From contig CAVSZY010000004.1 of assembly GCA_963732585.1 (NCBI GenBank), positions 434,001 to 498,000 of the forward strand: a DNA stretch of 64,000 nt. The letters are read 5' to 3'. Position numbers and translations under genes: made by a program. Below the pieces are notes generated by a model. The model did not search any database, had not been told where the DNA came from, and saw only the letters and a list, made by a program, of their open reading frames with translations. Positions 11,789 to 20,109 of the stretch are shown here, piece by piece; position 1 is the first letter of the stretch; each line of letters opens with the position of its first letter. This stretch comes from WLMZ01 sp963732585. Lineage in GTDB: Bacteria > Actinomycetota > Acidimicrobiia > Acidimicrobiales > Ilumatobacteraceae.

Positions 11789-14044
11789 TCAGGTATTGAC
11801 GAGAACGAGAACGAGGGCGCCGACTGCGGCGGCTCCGAAGAGCAGTGCCCCGTATTGGTTGACTTTTCCAGATTGCATCGGGCGTAGCGCGCTACCCGTG
11901 CCGCGGGCGGCGGCGCCCGAACCGTTGACTGCCCCATCGACGACACGCTGATCGATGTTGCGATACACCCATCCGCCAAGTTTGCGGGTGGAGATACCGA
12001 CGATGTTGACGATGCCATCGAGCACGTTCTGGTTGATCCAGTAAGCGCCACGGCTGATCGGGTGGGCGACACCACGCACGATCACGTTCTCATAGAGGTG
12101 ATCGAGGTAGTACTTGTTCTTCAAGAAGCTGTAGCCAGCACGCAACGGTGTGACCCGGGTGGTGATTCCCTTGAGCGGGAAGGAACCCTTGCTGTACAGG
12201 CCGCGGCTGATGAACAAGCTGGTGGCGATACCGAGGGCGACGAGCACGATCGACGGTACGGCGTTGCGCCACATGAACTCGGCGGCGTGCGGTAGGTGCA
12301 GGGCCTCGACCATCTCTTCGTTGGCCACCCAGTGTTCGAAGTAGTGCCAGCCGAACGGAGCGGCGTTGAGGTATCCGCTGAGCACCGCCAGTGCGGCGAG
12401 GACGACGATCGGGCCGAGGATCAACGGGCCGGACTCGTGCGGCCCGTGCCAGGCGTGATGATCATCATGACCATGCGTGTCAGGCGCGTCGTGAGCCTGG
12501 TCGGCGTGCCCGAGAGCATCGTGCCCGTGATCGTCGTGCCCGTGATCGTCGTGCAAAGCATGCGCCGCGTGGGCCATCTCGGCATGATCATCGTGAGCGC
12601 CTGCAGCTGCGCCGCGGGCCTCGCCGAAGAAGGTCAAGTACGTGGCCCGGGTCATGTAGGCGGCGGTCATGAACGCACCGATCAAACCAACGTAGAAGAA
12701 CGTCGTGTAGTGATTGTGTTTGGCGGCATCGATGATCTCGTCTTTGGAGAAGAAGCCGCTGAAGAACGGGATGCCGCACAGTGCGGCCGTCGACAACAAC
12801 CAGGCCGTGCCCGTCCACTTCATGTGTTTGAACAATCCGCCCATGTTCTCCTTCATCTCGAAGCTGTGATGGCTGCCGCTGTGGGCCACCGATCCAGCGC
12901 AGAGGAAGAGACAACACTTGAAGAAGGCGTGAGTGAAGATGTGGAACACCGCCGGGGTCCAGGCGCCGATGCCGAGGCCCATCATCATGTAGCCGAGCTG
13001 GCTGACCGTGGAGTAGGCCAACACCTTTTTGATGTCGGTCTGCACGAAAGCCAAGGCGGCGGCGATGATGATCGTGATCCCGCCGATGACGGCGATCAGG
13101 TTGAACTGCTGACCGGCGACATTGATGTCCAACCCGGTGTGGAACAGGGGATACAGGCGGGCGACGAGAAACACGCCAGCGACGACCATCGTGCTCGAGT
13201 GCAGCAGCGACGATACCGGTGTCGGGCCGGCCATGGCATCGGGCAACCAGGTGTGCAGCGGGAACTGGCCGCTCTTGCCGATGCAGGCGATGAACAGGGC
13301 GACCGCGCCCCACAGCAGCACGCTGCGCGAGCCGGTTCCGCTGATCGCCCACTCATTGATCGCGGCGATGCTGAAGCCGTTGCTTGCTTCCTCGATGGCG
13401 AATTCGTTCGCTCCGAAGAAGACGATGGCGGTGCCGACAAGCAAGCCGATGTCACCGACGCGCACGGTGAAGAACGCCTTCAGCGCCGCCCGACTGTTGG
13501 CTTCCTCTTCCCACCAATGGCCGATGAGCATGAACGAGCACAGGCCCATGATCTCCCAGCCGAGGATCAGCTGCACCATGTTCTCCGCCAACACCATCGT
13601 CAACATGCCGCCGCTGAACAATGTCAACGCGGCGAAGAAGTGGGTATAGCGGCGGTCACCGCGCAGGTAATCGAGGGAGAAGATCTGCACCAGTGTGGAG
13701 ATAAAGGCCACTAGCAGCAGGATCACTACCGACAAACCGTCGATGTGTTGGCCGATGCCGAACTCAAGGCCGCCGCTCTGCCACCACGTGATTTTGCGGA
13801 TGATCGCTTCCTGGCTGTGATGCGTGTAGTCGATCCACTGTTTGGTCATGCCAGCGGCGATGACCAAAGAGGCGACCATCGAGGCGATGCCGATCTCGCT
13901 GCCCTTCATCGGCAAACGCTTACCGAACAGGATGATCAGGAAGAACGCAATGCACGGGATCACCGGGATCAACCAGGCGTTCTGCAAGAACCAGCCGATC
14001 GTGGTGTGCGCAGCTTCTGTTGTTTCTTCTGAAGCGAGGAACAC
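11789..14044 (-). CDS. nuoL: complex I subunit NuoL, copy 1, with His/Asp-rich insert
   Basis: This 751-residue distal antiporter-like subunit is about 115 residues longer than copy 2. Family features are F-L-G-W-E-type helix 5 (LGWEIMGLCSFMLIGHWWEE), the block F-H-T-W-L-P-D-A-M-A-G-P-T-P-V-S and a C-terminal lateral helix region. The extra length is partly a hydrophilic insert at about residues 480-540 made largely of His, Asp, Ala and Gly. The insert sits between transmembrane segments and looks metal-binding by composition only. The start is GTG at 14044, two bases after nuoK. The insert is the main oddity. Confidence 0.95.
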   Translation of the reverse strand: MFLASEETTEAAHTTIGWFLQNAWLIPVIPCIAFFLIILFGKRLPMKGSEIGIASMVASLVIAAGMTKQWIDYTHHSQEAIIRKITWWQSGGLEFGIGQHIDGLSVVILLLVAFISTLVQIFSLDYLRGDRRYTHFFAALTLFSGGMLTMVLAENMVQLILGWEIMGLCSFMLIGHWWEEEANSRAALKAFFTVRVGDIGLLVGTAIVFFGANEFAIEEASNGFSIAAINEWAISGTGSRSVLLWGAVALFIACIGKSGQFPLHTWLPDAMAGPTPVSSLLHSSTMVVAGVFLVARLYPLFHTGLDINVAGQQFNLIAVIGGITIIIAAALAFVQTDIKKVLAYSTVSQLGYMMMGLGIGAWTPAVFHIFTHAFFKCCLFLCAGSVAHSGSHHSFEMKENMGGLFKHMKWTGTAWLLSTAALCGIPFFSGFFSKDEIIDAAKHNHYTTFFYVGLIGAFMTAAYMTRATYLTFFGEARGAAAGAHDDHAEMAHAAHALHDDHGHDDHGHDALGHADQAHDAPDTHGHDDHHAWHGPHESGPLILGPIVVLAALAVLSGYLNAAPFGWHYFEHWVANEEMVEALHLPHAAEFMWRNAVPSIVLVALGIATSLFISRGLYSKGSFPLKGITTRVTPLRAGYSFLKNKYYLDHLYENVIVRGVAHPISRGAYWINQNVLDGIVNIVGISTRKLGGWVYRNIDQRVVDGAVNGSGAAARGTGSALRPMQSGKVNQYGALLFGAAAVGALVLVLVNT

Positions 14045-14046
14045 GA

Positions 14047-14346
14047 TCAGCCCTTCATCTCGGACAGCTCATCAAGCGCGATCGAGCGCTTGTTGCGATA
14101 GATCAGCAGCACCAGGCCGAGGCCGACACCGACTTCGGCGGCGGCGATGGCCAGCACATACAAGGCGAAGACATGGCCGTCGGGGCTGTTGTTGCGCAGC
14201 GCGAAAGCCAGCAGGTTGAGGTTGACCGAGTTGAGGATCAACTCGATGCTCATCAGCACCATTACCGCGTTCTTGCGGGCGATGACGCCATAGATGCCGA
14301 TGCTGAACAACACGGCGCCGAGCAACAGGAATTGGTTAATCAACAT
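14047..14346 (-). CDS. nuoK: complex I subunit NuoK, copy 1
   Basis: This 99-residue subunit with three helices has the normal length for NuoK. The two conserved membrane glutamates are present, in the V-L-M-S-I-E-L-I-L-N-S-V-N-L block and in A-A-A-E-V-G-V-G-L-G. These residues form part of the proton path between the quinone site and the antiporter-like subunits in known complex I structures. Spacing is six bases after nuoJ and two before nuoL. Confidence 0.95.
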   Translation of the reverse strand: MLINQFLLLGAVLFSIGIYGVIARKNAVMVLMSIELILNSVNLNLLAFALRNNSPDGHVFALYVLAIAAAEVGVGLGLVLLIYRNKRSIALDELSEMKG

Positions 14347-14352
14347 TGCCGA

Positions 14353-14874
14353 TCAATCCTTCCGGGCCAAGACGATGGCGCCGATCACCGCGGCGAGGAG
14401 AACGAACGACAGCGCCCAGAACGGCAGCAAATAGGGGTCGAAGATCGAATCGCTGATCATCTGGATATCGATAAGGCCCGCCTCGTCGGGGCTGGGAAGC
14501 TTCTCGTCTTCGAAGCTGGCAATCAGCGCCGTGGCCATCGCCGCCAACATCAACAACGCCACCGGGATCCCGAGGGCCCAGTTCTTGTTGTTCAGGTCGG
14601 ACTCACGCCCGATGCGCGCCCGGGTGAGCATCACGCCGAAGAGGAACAAGACCATCACGGCGCCGACGTAGACGAGCACCTGGGTGACGGCGACGAACTC
14701 GGCGTAGACCAGCAGGTATTGGGCGGCGGCACCGGCCAGCACGCAGACCAACCACAGTGCGGCCCGCACGATGTTGTCGCTGGTGACGACGCGCAAGGCA
14801 CCGACGATCATGATCGCCGCGAAGATGCCGAAGAAGATGTTCTGGGCGACCAATGTTTCGGCAAGGACCATCAT
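14353..14874 (-). CDS. nuoJ: complex I subunit NuoJ, copy 1
   Basis: This 173-residue, five-helix membrane subunit has the family helix 3 motif V-L-V-Y-V-G-A-V-M-V-L-F-L-F. Its ATG overlaps the nuoI stop as ATGA, showing translational coupling. The C-terminal hydrophilic part is slightly shorter than in copy 2. It belongs to the eleven-subunit operon and links the quinone module to the pumping subunits. Confidence 0.94.
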   Translation of the reverse strand: MMVLAETLVAQNIFFGIFAAIMIVGALRVVTSDNIVRAALWLVCVLAGAAAQYLLVYAEFVAVTQVLVYVGAVMVLFLFGVMLTRARIGRESDLNNKNWALGIPVALLMLAAMATALIASFEDEKLPSPDEAGLIDIQMISDSIFDPYLLPFWALSFVLLAAVIGAIVLARKD

Positions 14875-15371
14875 TTCTTGCCCTTCTTGTCGGCCCCTAC
14901 TTCGAGTTCGGGTGCCTCAGGAACGGTTTCCATCCATTCGCCAAGCTTGTCCTTGTCGTGTAACAGGTCGGCGATGCGTGGCTCGCTGTACTCGTATTCC
15001 GGGCTCCAGAAGAGGGCATCGAACGGGCAGACCTCGACGCAAATACCGCAGTACATGCACAGCGCATAGTCGATGTCGAATCGATCGAGCTTGTTGACCT
15101 TGCGCGGCGCACCACCGGCGCGGCGCGGCGGTGCCAGCTCTTTGTGACCCTCGATGTAGATGCACCAGTCCGGGCAGCTGCGGGCACAGAGCATGCACGA
15201 GGTGCAGTTGTCTTCGCGCAGGGCGATGACCCCGCGAGCGCGAATCGGCGGCGCTTCTTTCTCGAAGGGGTACTGCACCGTGTTGGCACCGTCTTTGACG
15301 GTGGTGATCAACGTGTTCAGCGTGACGCCGAGACCTTTGACCAGGCCGGGCATCTTTGGCTTGAGCGCCAT
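14871..15371 (-). CDS. nuoI: complex I subunit NuoI, copy 1
   Basis: This 166-residue peripheral-arm ferredoxin-like subunit carries two [4Fe-4S] cluster motifs, C-T-S-C-M-L-C-A-R-S-C-P and C-M-Y-C-G-I-C-V-E-V-C-P (clusters N6a and N6b). In a complex without NuoEFG these clusters are the most exposed electron entry point, as proposed for the Fpo-type and cyanobacterial NDH-1 complexes, where the donor is ferredoxin or a special module. The lysine-rich C-terminus ends in DKKGKK. It overlaps nuoH by one base and nuoJ by four. Confidence 0.95.
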   Translation of the reverse strand: MALKPKMPGLVKGLGVTLNTLITTVKDGANTVQYPFEKEAPPIRARGVIALREDNCTSCMLCARSCPDWCIYIEGHKELAPPRRAGGAPRKVNKLDRFDIDYALCMYCGICVEVCPFDALFWSPEYEYSEPRIADLLHDKDKLGEWMETVPEAPELEVGADKKGKK

Positions 15372-16417
15372 CAGAACACCACTTTCAGAATTGCGGTCAG
15401 CATGATGTTCACCAGCGAGATGGGGATCAGCGCCTTCCAGGCGAAGCGCTGCAGTTGATCTTCACGGAAGCGTGGGTAGCTGAAGCGGATCCACATGATC
15501 AGGAACACGAGCACCATCATCTTGGTGAACATGATCAGCGGGCCGACGATGTTCATCCAATCGTCGACGTCGTTGATCGTCTCCCATCCGAACCAGCTGA
15601 ATGGCACACCCCAGCCGCCGAGGAACAGGGCGGAGGCGATCAGGGCGAAGACGCCAGCGGTGGCGAACTCGGCGATGAAGAAGATCAGGAAGCGGAAGCC
15701 CGAGTATTCGGTCATGTAACCGGAGACCAACTCCGACTCAGCGATCGGCATGTCGAACGGCGTCTGCGTCAGCTCGGCCTGAACGGCGATCATGAATACG
15801 GCGAAGCCGATGAACTGGGTGAGAATGTAGGGGTTGCCGAGGCCGCCCCAGCCGAAGATCTCGCCGGCGTTCTGGCGCTCGACGATGCCTTGCAGGTTCA
15901 TCGTGCCGGCCTGGATGACGACGCCGATGACTGCCAAGACCATCGGCAGTTCGTAGGCGATCAGCTGGCCTGCGGCGCGCAAGCCACCCAGCAACGAATA
16001 CTTGTTGGCGCTCGACCAGCCAGCTACCAGGATGCCGAGCACGCTGACGGAGCTGACCGCGAGCGCATAAAACACCCCGGCTTCGAAGTTGGTGAACCAG
16101 GCATCGGGGCCGAATGGGACGACGGCAATCAGCAAGAACGTGCTGGTCAGCACGATCAGCGGAGCCATCTTGAAGATCGTGTGGTCGGCGCGCTCTGGCT
16201 TGATGTCTTCCTTCTGCAACCACTTGCCGACCTCGGCGAAAAGCTGCATCGACCCGTACGGCCCGGCTTCCATCGGCCCGAGGCGGCTCTGCATGAACGA
16301 CATCATCTTGAACAAGAACAGGTACACGATCGTGCCTGCGGGCAAGAGCACGGCAACGATGCCGCCCAGCACCCTGAACAGCGACTGCGCCCAATAGGGA
16401 AAGTCAACAGCGAGCAT
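15371..16417 (-). CDS. nuoH: complex I subunit NuoH, copy 1 (diverged quinone loop)
   Basis: This 348-residue, eight-helix subunit forms the quinone chamber with NuoD and NuoB. Two motifs that are near-invariant in the family differ. The loop usually read as R-x-G-P-N-x-x-G is R-L-G-P-M-E-A-G, and the usual P-E-A-E acidic pair is P-I-A-E (MPIAESEL), losing the first glutamate. Copy 2 keeps both standard forms (RIGPNKAG, VEAEQEL). The rest, including G-Y-M-T-E-Y-S-G-F-R-F, is conserved. The gene joins nuoD directly by a one-base overlap where nuoEFG would normally lie. Confidence 0.94.
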   Translation of the reverse strand: MLAVDFPYWAQSLFRVLGGIVAVLLPAGTIVYLFLFKMMSFMQSRLGPMEAGPYGSMQLFAEVGKWLQKEDIKPERADHTIFKMAPLIVLTSTFLLIAVVPFGPDAWFTNFEAGVFYALAVSSVSVLGILVAGWSSANKYSLLGGLRAAGQLIAYELPMVLAVIGVVIQAGTMNLQGIVERQNAGEIFGWGGLGNPYILTQFIGFAVFMIAVQAELTQTPFDMPIAESELVSGYMTEYSGFRFLIFFIAEFATAGVFALIASALFLGGWGVPFSWFGWETINDVDDWMNIVGPLIMFTKMMVLVFLIMWIRFSYPRFREDQLQRFAWKALIPISLVNIMLTAILKVVF

Positions 16418-17598
16418 CAGCGATCAATGTCTCCCAGGATGAAGTACAGCGATGCGAGAATCGTGATCACGTCGGGAACATAGACCCCGCGTAAGAGCCA
16501 CGGGACAATCGAGATGTTGTTGAAGCTGGCCGAGCGAATCTTGACCCGGAACGGGCCGAGGTCGCCCTTGGAAACCACGTAGTAGCCCATTTCACCGAGC
16601 GGGTTTTCGGTGCTCACCCAGGCCTCGCCCTCGGGAACCTTGATGATCCTCGGGACCTTGGCCATCACCGGGCCGCTGGGCAAGGTGTCGAGCAACTTGT
16701 CGACGATCATCGTCGATTCGCGGGTCTCCTGCAGACGCACCCAGCAACGGGCGAAGCTGTCGCCGTCCGGGTGGGTCCACACCTTGAAATCGACCTTGTC
16801 CCAGGCCATCGGCAGTTTTTGGTCGCGACGCAGGTCGTAGTCGACACCGCTGGCACGCAGGTTGGCGCCGGAGAGACCGTATTGCAGCGCCACCTCGGCG
16901 GGGATGACGCCGATGCCGCGGCTGCGGCTCTGGAAGATCTCGTTGCCGAACAGCAGCGATTCCATCTCGTCGCAGAACTTGCGCAGCTTGCGCATCACCA
17001 GGCGGGTCTCTTCGATCCAACCCTTTGGCAGATCGTCTTTGAGGCCGCCGATGCGGTCGAAGTTGGGATGGAAGCGGCCACCGGTGGCGCTCTCGATCAG
17101 GTTGAGCACATACTCGCGATCGCGGAAGGCAAAGAACACCGGGGTGACAGCACCGAGCTGCACGCCGAGGTCGCCGAGGAACAACGAGACGTTGGCAATA
17201 CGGCTGAGCTCAAAAAGAATCGTGCGGATGTGCTGAGCGCGTGGCGGCGCCTCGATCTCCATCAACTTTTCGGCAGCGAGAATGAACGGCACCTCGTTGG
17301 CGAAGCTACCCAGCCAGTCGATGCGGTTGACCAGTGCGGTGACCTGCGGGAAGGTGCGAACTTCGGTGAGCTTTTCGTAGCCGCGGTGCATGTAGCCAGC
17401 CGACGGCTCGGCCCACACGACCTGCTCGCCATCGAGGCGGCAGATGATCCGCAGCGTGCCGTGCGTGGCGGGATGCTGTGGTCCGATGTTGAGGGTCATG
17501 CCCTCGGTTTCCAGCTCGACATTGAGGCGCGCGTCGGCGGCTTGCGAAGCGATGTACGACAGCCGCTGGCGATCGCCGAGCATCGTGTCGGCGCTCAT
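16417..17598 (-). CDS. nuoD: complex I subunit NuoD, copy 1 (quinone Tyr replaced by Trp)
   Basis: This 393-residue 49-kDa-type subunit lines the quinone-binding cavity. The start is the ATG at 17598, which overlaps the nuoC stop as ATGA. The open frame upstream of it is only nuoC shadow. The histidine loop G-P-Q-H-P-A-T-H-G-T-L-R is intact. The following motif, usually R-M-D-Y-L (Tyr87 of Thermus Nqo4, which hydrogen-bonds the quinone head group), reads R-I-D-W-L here, with Trp at residue 95. Copy 2 has the normal R-M-D-Y-L. It is followed directly by nuoH, so the NADH module genes are absent. Confidence 0.95.
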   Translation of the reverse strand: MSADTMLGDRQRLSYIASQAADARLNVELETEGMTLNIGPQHPATHGTLRIICRLDGEQVVWAEPSAGYMHRGYEKLTEVRTFPQVTALVNRIDWLGSFANEVPFILAAEKLMEIEAPPRAQHIRTILFELSRIANVSLFLGDLGVQLGAVTPVFFAFRDREYVLNLIESATGGRFHPNFDRIGGLKDDLPKGWIEETRLVMRKLRKFCDEMESLLFGNEIFQSRSRGIGVIPAEVALQYGLSGANLRASGVDYDLRRDQKLPMAWDKVDFKVWTHPDGDSFARCWVRLQETRESTMIVDKLLDTLPSGPVMAKVPRIIKVPEGEAWVSTENPLGEMGYYVVSKGDLGPFRVKIRSASFNNISIVPWLLRGVYVPDVITILASLYFILGDIDR

Positions 17599-18251
17599 GA
17601 TTCGTCTCCTGAGTCGGCGTCCTCGCCGGGTAGTGGCTCGACATCGACGATGCCCGGCCACGGTTTGATCATTCGTGCCAGCAGCGGGAAATCTTTGCGC
17701 AGGGGGTGACCCTCGAAGCCCGTTGGCAGGTACATGTTGCGCAGGTCGGGGTGCCCGGCGAAGGTGATGCCGAACATCTCGAAAGCTTCCCGTTCGTGCC
17801 AGTTGGCCCCGGCGTAACAGTCGATCCACGTCGGCATGGTCATGTCGTCGCCGATGTCGGCCTTGATCGTGATGCCGTAGTGGGCACGGGTGCTGGCGAC
17901 GCGGGCGAACAATTGGAAGCGAGTGTCGCCACCGGCGTAACCCTGGCGAATGGTGGAATCTCGCTCGACCGGCACCGTGGGATCGTCCTCACCGCGGCCA
18001 AACGGCGATGGCATCCAGTCGATAGCCGAGAGGAAGCAGAAGTAATCCATGCCGAGCTTGTCACGCAGGGCGATGCCTGCGTCGCGCCAGGCCGCGGCGC
18101 TGACCCGTACCCAGACGTCGTCGCCAGGCTTGACCAGCGAATCGATCAGGCCGTCGCCGAGAGCGGCGCGCAATTGATCGACCACCCGTTCGCGCAGCGC
18201 ATCGCCTGGGAGCTCGGCCACCGGTGTCTCAGCTGACGACAATTGGCTCAC
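17595..18251 (-). CDS. nuoC: complex I subunit NuoC, copy 1
   Basis: This 218-residue 30-kDa-type peripheral subunit ends with the family block R-E-A-F-E-M-F-G-I-T-F-A-G-H-P-D-L-R and H-P-L-R-K-D-F-P-L. The start is taken as GTG at 18251, which overlaps nuoB by 23 bases; a shorter start within the overlap is possible. It is separate from nuoD, not fused, as in other actinobacteria. A C-terminal acidic tail follows the domain. Confidence 0.93.
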   Translation of the reverse strand: MSQLSSAETPVAELPGDALRERVVDQLRAALGDGLIDSLVKPGDDVWVRVSAAAWRDAGIALRDKLGMDYFCFLSAIDWMPSPFGRGEDDPTVPVERDSTIRQGYAGGDTRFQLFARVASTRAHYGITIKADIGDDMTMPTWIDCYAGANWHEREAFEMFGITFAGHPDLRNMYLPTGFEGHPLRKDFPLLARMIKPWPGIVDVEPLPGEDADSGDES

Positions 18252-18756
18252 CCCGCTTCAGCGGCACGAAGCCTTCTCCACGCCAGCGGGCGCCCATGTC
18301 TTCGTTTTTGATTCGTTGCTGCAAAAGCACGATGCCTTCGAGCAACGCCTCGGGGCGCGGTGGGCAACCGGGCACGTAGACATCGACCGGGATGATCTGG
18401 TCGACGCCTTTGGTGACGGAGTAGCTGTCCCAGTAAGGCCCGCCACAGTTGGCGCACGAGCCCATGCTGATCACGTACTTTGGCTCGGGCATCTGCTCGT
18501 AGAGGCGCTTGATCGCCGGTGCCATCTTGTCGGTCACTGTGCCAGAAATCACCACCAGATCGGCCTGGCGGGGGCTGGCCGGAAGCGGGATAACACCGAG
18601 ACGCATGACGTCGTAGCGCGGCGAGGCGAAGGCGGCGCCCATCTCGATAGCGCAACAAGCCAGGCCCCACTGGTAGACCCACAAGCTGTACGAGCGGCCC
18701 ATGTTGAACAACTGGGTGAGCGGCTTTGGCAGCCGCCCGCGATCAACGAGCCCCAT
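18229..18756 (-). CDS. nuoB: complex I subunit NuoB, copy 1
   Basis: This 175-residue PSST-type subunit holds cluster N2, which reduces quinone. The four cysteine ligands are visible: the tandem pair in G-L-A-C-C-A-I-E-M, one in G-S-C-A-N-C-G-G, and one in V-P-G-C-P-P-R-P-E-A. The start is ATG at 18756, 33 bases after nuoA. The segment before S-P-R-Q-A-D reads V-I-P-L-P-A instead of the usual V-F-R-A seen in copy 2. This segment faces the quinone side, in line with the other quinone-site changes in this operon. Confidence 0.95.
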   Translation of the reverse strand: MGLVDRGRLPKPLTQLFNMGRSYSLWVYQWGLACCAIEMGAAFASPRYDVMRLGVIPLPASPRQADLVVISGTVTDKMAPAIKRLYEQMPEPKYVISMGSCANCGGPYWDSYSVTKGVDQIIPVDVYVPGCPPRPEALLEGIVLLQQRIKNEDMGARWRGEGFVPLKRGEPIVVS

Positions 18757-18789
18757 GGGCGCTCACCACTTTCCTGTCATCATCGAACC

Positions 18790-19155
18790 TCAGACCCATC
18801 GCAGCACACCCTTGCGCCAGGCGTACACGAGGCCAAGCAGGAGAACGAAGACGAAGATACCCATCTCGACCAGGCCAAACGCGCCATATCGCTCGAGTTG
18901 TGTGGCCCACGGAAAGATGAACACCGCCTCGACGTCGAAGACGACGAAGAGCAGCGCAAAGACGTAGTAGCGCACCTGGCTCTGTGACCAGCCGTGGCCG
19001 ACGGGGTCGACACCGCTCTCATAGGGCAGGAGTTTTTCGTAGCTTGGTTTGTCTGGACGGATGACTGCAGCGATACCCAGCAGGAGACCTGCGAGGACGA
19101 GTGCGGCCGCGGCGAACCAGACGACAGTGAGGTAATCCCGGAGAAATTCGGACAT
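18790..19155 (-). CDS. nuoA: complex I subunit NuoA, copy 1 (first gene of the 11-subunit operon)
   Basis: This 121-residue, three-helix membrane subunit shows the NuoA features Y-E-S-G-x-D-P-x-G near residue 45 and the conserved acidic pair in F-D-V-E-A-V-F-I-F-P-W-A. It opens the eleven-subunit nuo operon. Only a weak AGG lies before the ATG at 19155, and a TTGTAT-like hexamer about 11 bases upstream would allow a leaderless transcript; this is a guess. The 192-base gap to the divergent Asp-rich protein gene holds a pair of palindromes listed separately. Confidence 0.94.
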   Translation of the reverse strand: MSEFLRDYLTVVWFAAAALVLAGLLLGIAAVIRPDKPSYEKLLPYESGVDPVGHGWSQSQVRYYVFALLFVVFDVEAVFIFPWATQLERYGAFGLVEMGIFVFVLLLGLVYAWRKGVLRWV

Positions 19156-19231
19156 CGCCTATACAAGCTACTACGCCAGGCGATTCGGGCCACAAACTGT
19201 GTCCGCGGTCTACTCCCTCGAACGGCATTGG

Positions 19232-19262
19232 ACAAGCCTTGGGTGAGTTTGACAAGTCTTGG
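19232..19262. promoter_or_regulatory. Two palindromic sites spaced 20 bp, between nuoA1 and the Asp-rich gene
   Basis: The 11-mer ACAAGCCTTGG (19232-19242) recurs as ACAAGTCTTGG (19252-19262). Each contains the perfect palindrome CAAG-Y-CTTG, with centres exactly 20 bases apart, close to two helical turns. They lie in the 192-base divergent intergenic region, so they could bind a dimeric regulator that controls one or both units. No known regulator is recognised. Confidence 0.45.
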
Positions 19263-19347
19263 TTTGTAGTGGGATGACAACTCTCCGAGAACAGTGTTCG
19301 CTGATTGCAGGCACGTAGCCACCACAGCAGACGAACGGGAGTGCGTG

Positions 19348-20109
19348 ATGAACAAAGCTTGGACAACCTCATTATCGATAGCCGGGGTGATCGGCTCCGG
19401 TACCGCAGCGGCGCTGGCCACATCGGCGACGATGAACGACTCGGGCCAGCCGCCCGCCGCAGCGGTGCCATCGATCGTCGTGGCCTCGACAGTTGGCTCG
19501 ACAGTTGCCTCGACGCCTGCCGCGACAATGCCGCAACCGGTGGTCGAAATGGTTTCGCATATCGAGACGCCAACGCAGCGAACGGTGCAGTATCAGGTCG
19601 GCGCCGCTGGCACCGTCACCGTGCACAACGAGGGCGGCCAGCTGCGAATCGACTCGGCGACGCCGGGCAGCGGGTGGACCGTTGCCTCCGCCACTGACAC
19701 CGGCGCGCCGCTGGCGGTTGTCTTCACCGATGGTGCCCAAACGGTGACATTCACCGCCACCGGCAATGGGCTCGACATCATTCCGAGTGTCGCCTCGATG
19801 GCTGGGGCGCCCGGAGCCCCGATCGTGCTGCAACCTGTTGTTCCCGCGGCAACCGCTCCAGTACTTGCCGCTGCTCCGGCGGGCGCGGCGGCAGTCACGG
19901 CTGCCCCAGTGACGGCGCCGACGACGGCACACACCTCGACGCCTTCCGGATCGACGTCCTCGGGAGGATCCACCAGAAGCTATGACGACGACGATGACGA
20001 CGAGTACGAAGATGATGATCACGACGACGACGACGAGTACGAAGACGACGACGATGACGGTCACGACGATGAGGACGACGACGAGTCGGAGTACGAAGAA
20101 GATGACTGA
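19348..20109 (+). CDS. Exported protein with Asp/Glu-rich C-terminal tail
   Basis: This 253-residue protein is not recognised as a family member. The start is the ATG at 19348, preceded by GGGAG. The first 27 residues look like an uncleaved or cleaved signal segment. A Pro/Ala/Val-rich linker leads to a beta-strand-rich part (about 75-150), and a second Ala/Pro/Thr linker follows. The last 40 or so residues are almost all Asp, Glu, His and Tyr, starting after S-T-R-S-Y. The tail suggests cation binding on the outer face, by composition only. It is the first gene of a tight four-gene plus-strand cassette with a flavin transferase and a heme membrane protein. Confidence 0.7.
   Translation: MNKAWTTSLSIAGVIGSGTAAALATSATMNDSGQPPAAAVPSIVVASTVGSTVASTPAATMPQPVVEMVSHIETPTQRTVQYQVGAAGTVTVHNEGGQLRIDSATPGSGWTVASATDTGAPLAVVFTDGAQTVTFTATGNGLDIIPSVASMAGAPGAPIVLQPVVPAATAPVLAAAPAGAAAVTAAPVTAPTTAHTSTPSGSTSSGGSTRSYDDDDDDEYEDDDHDDDDEYEDDDDDGHDDEDDDESEYEEDD

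Noticed and set aside
10101..11951. 600-codon plus-strand frame opposite nuoM copy 1
   Set aside because: It is rich in charged residues typical of the complement of membrane-protein codons and has no motif. The nuoM assignment is certain.
19982..20106. CRISPR-like or regulatory repeat of GAC/GAT units
   Set aside because: It is a simple codon run encoding the Asp/Glu tail, with no spacers.
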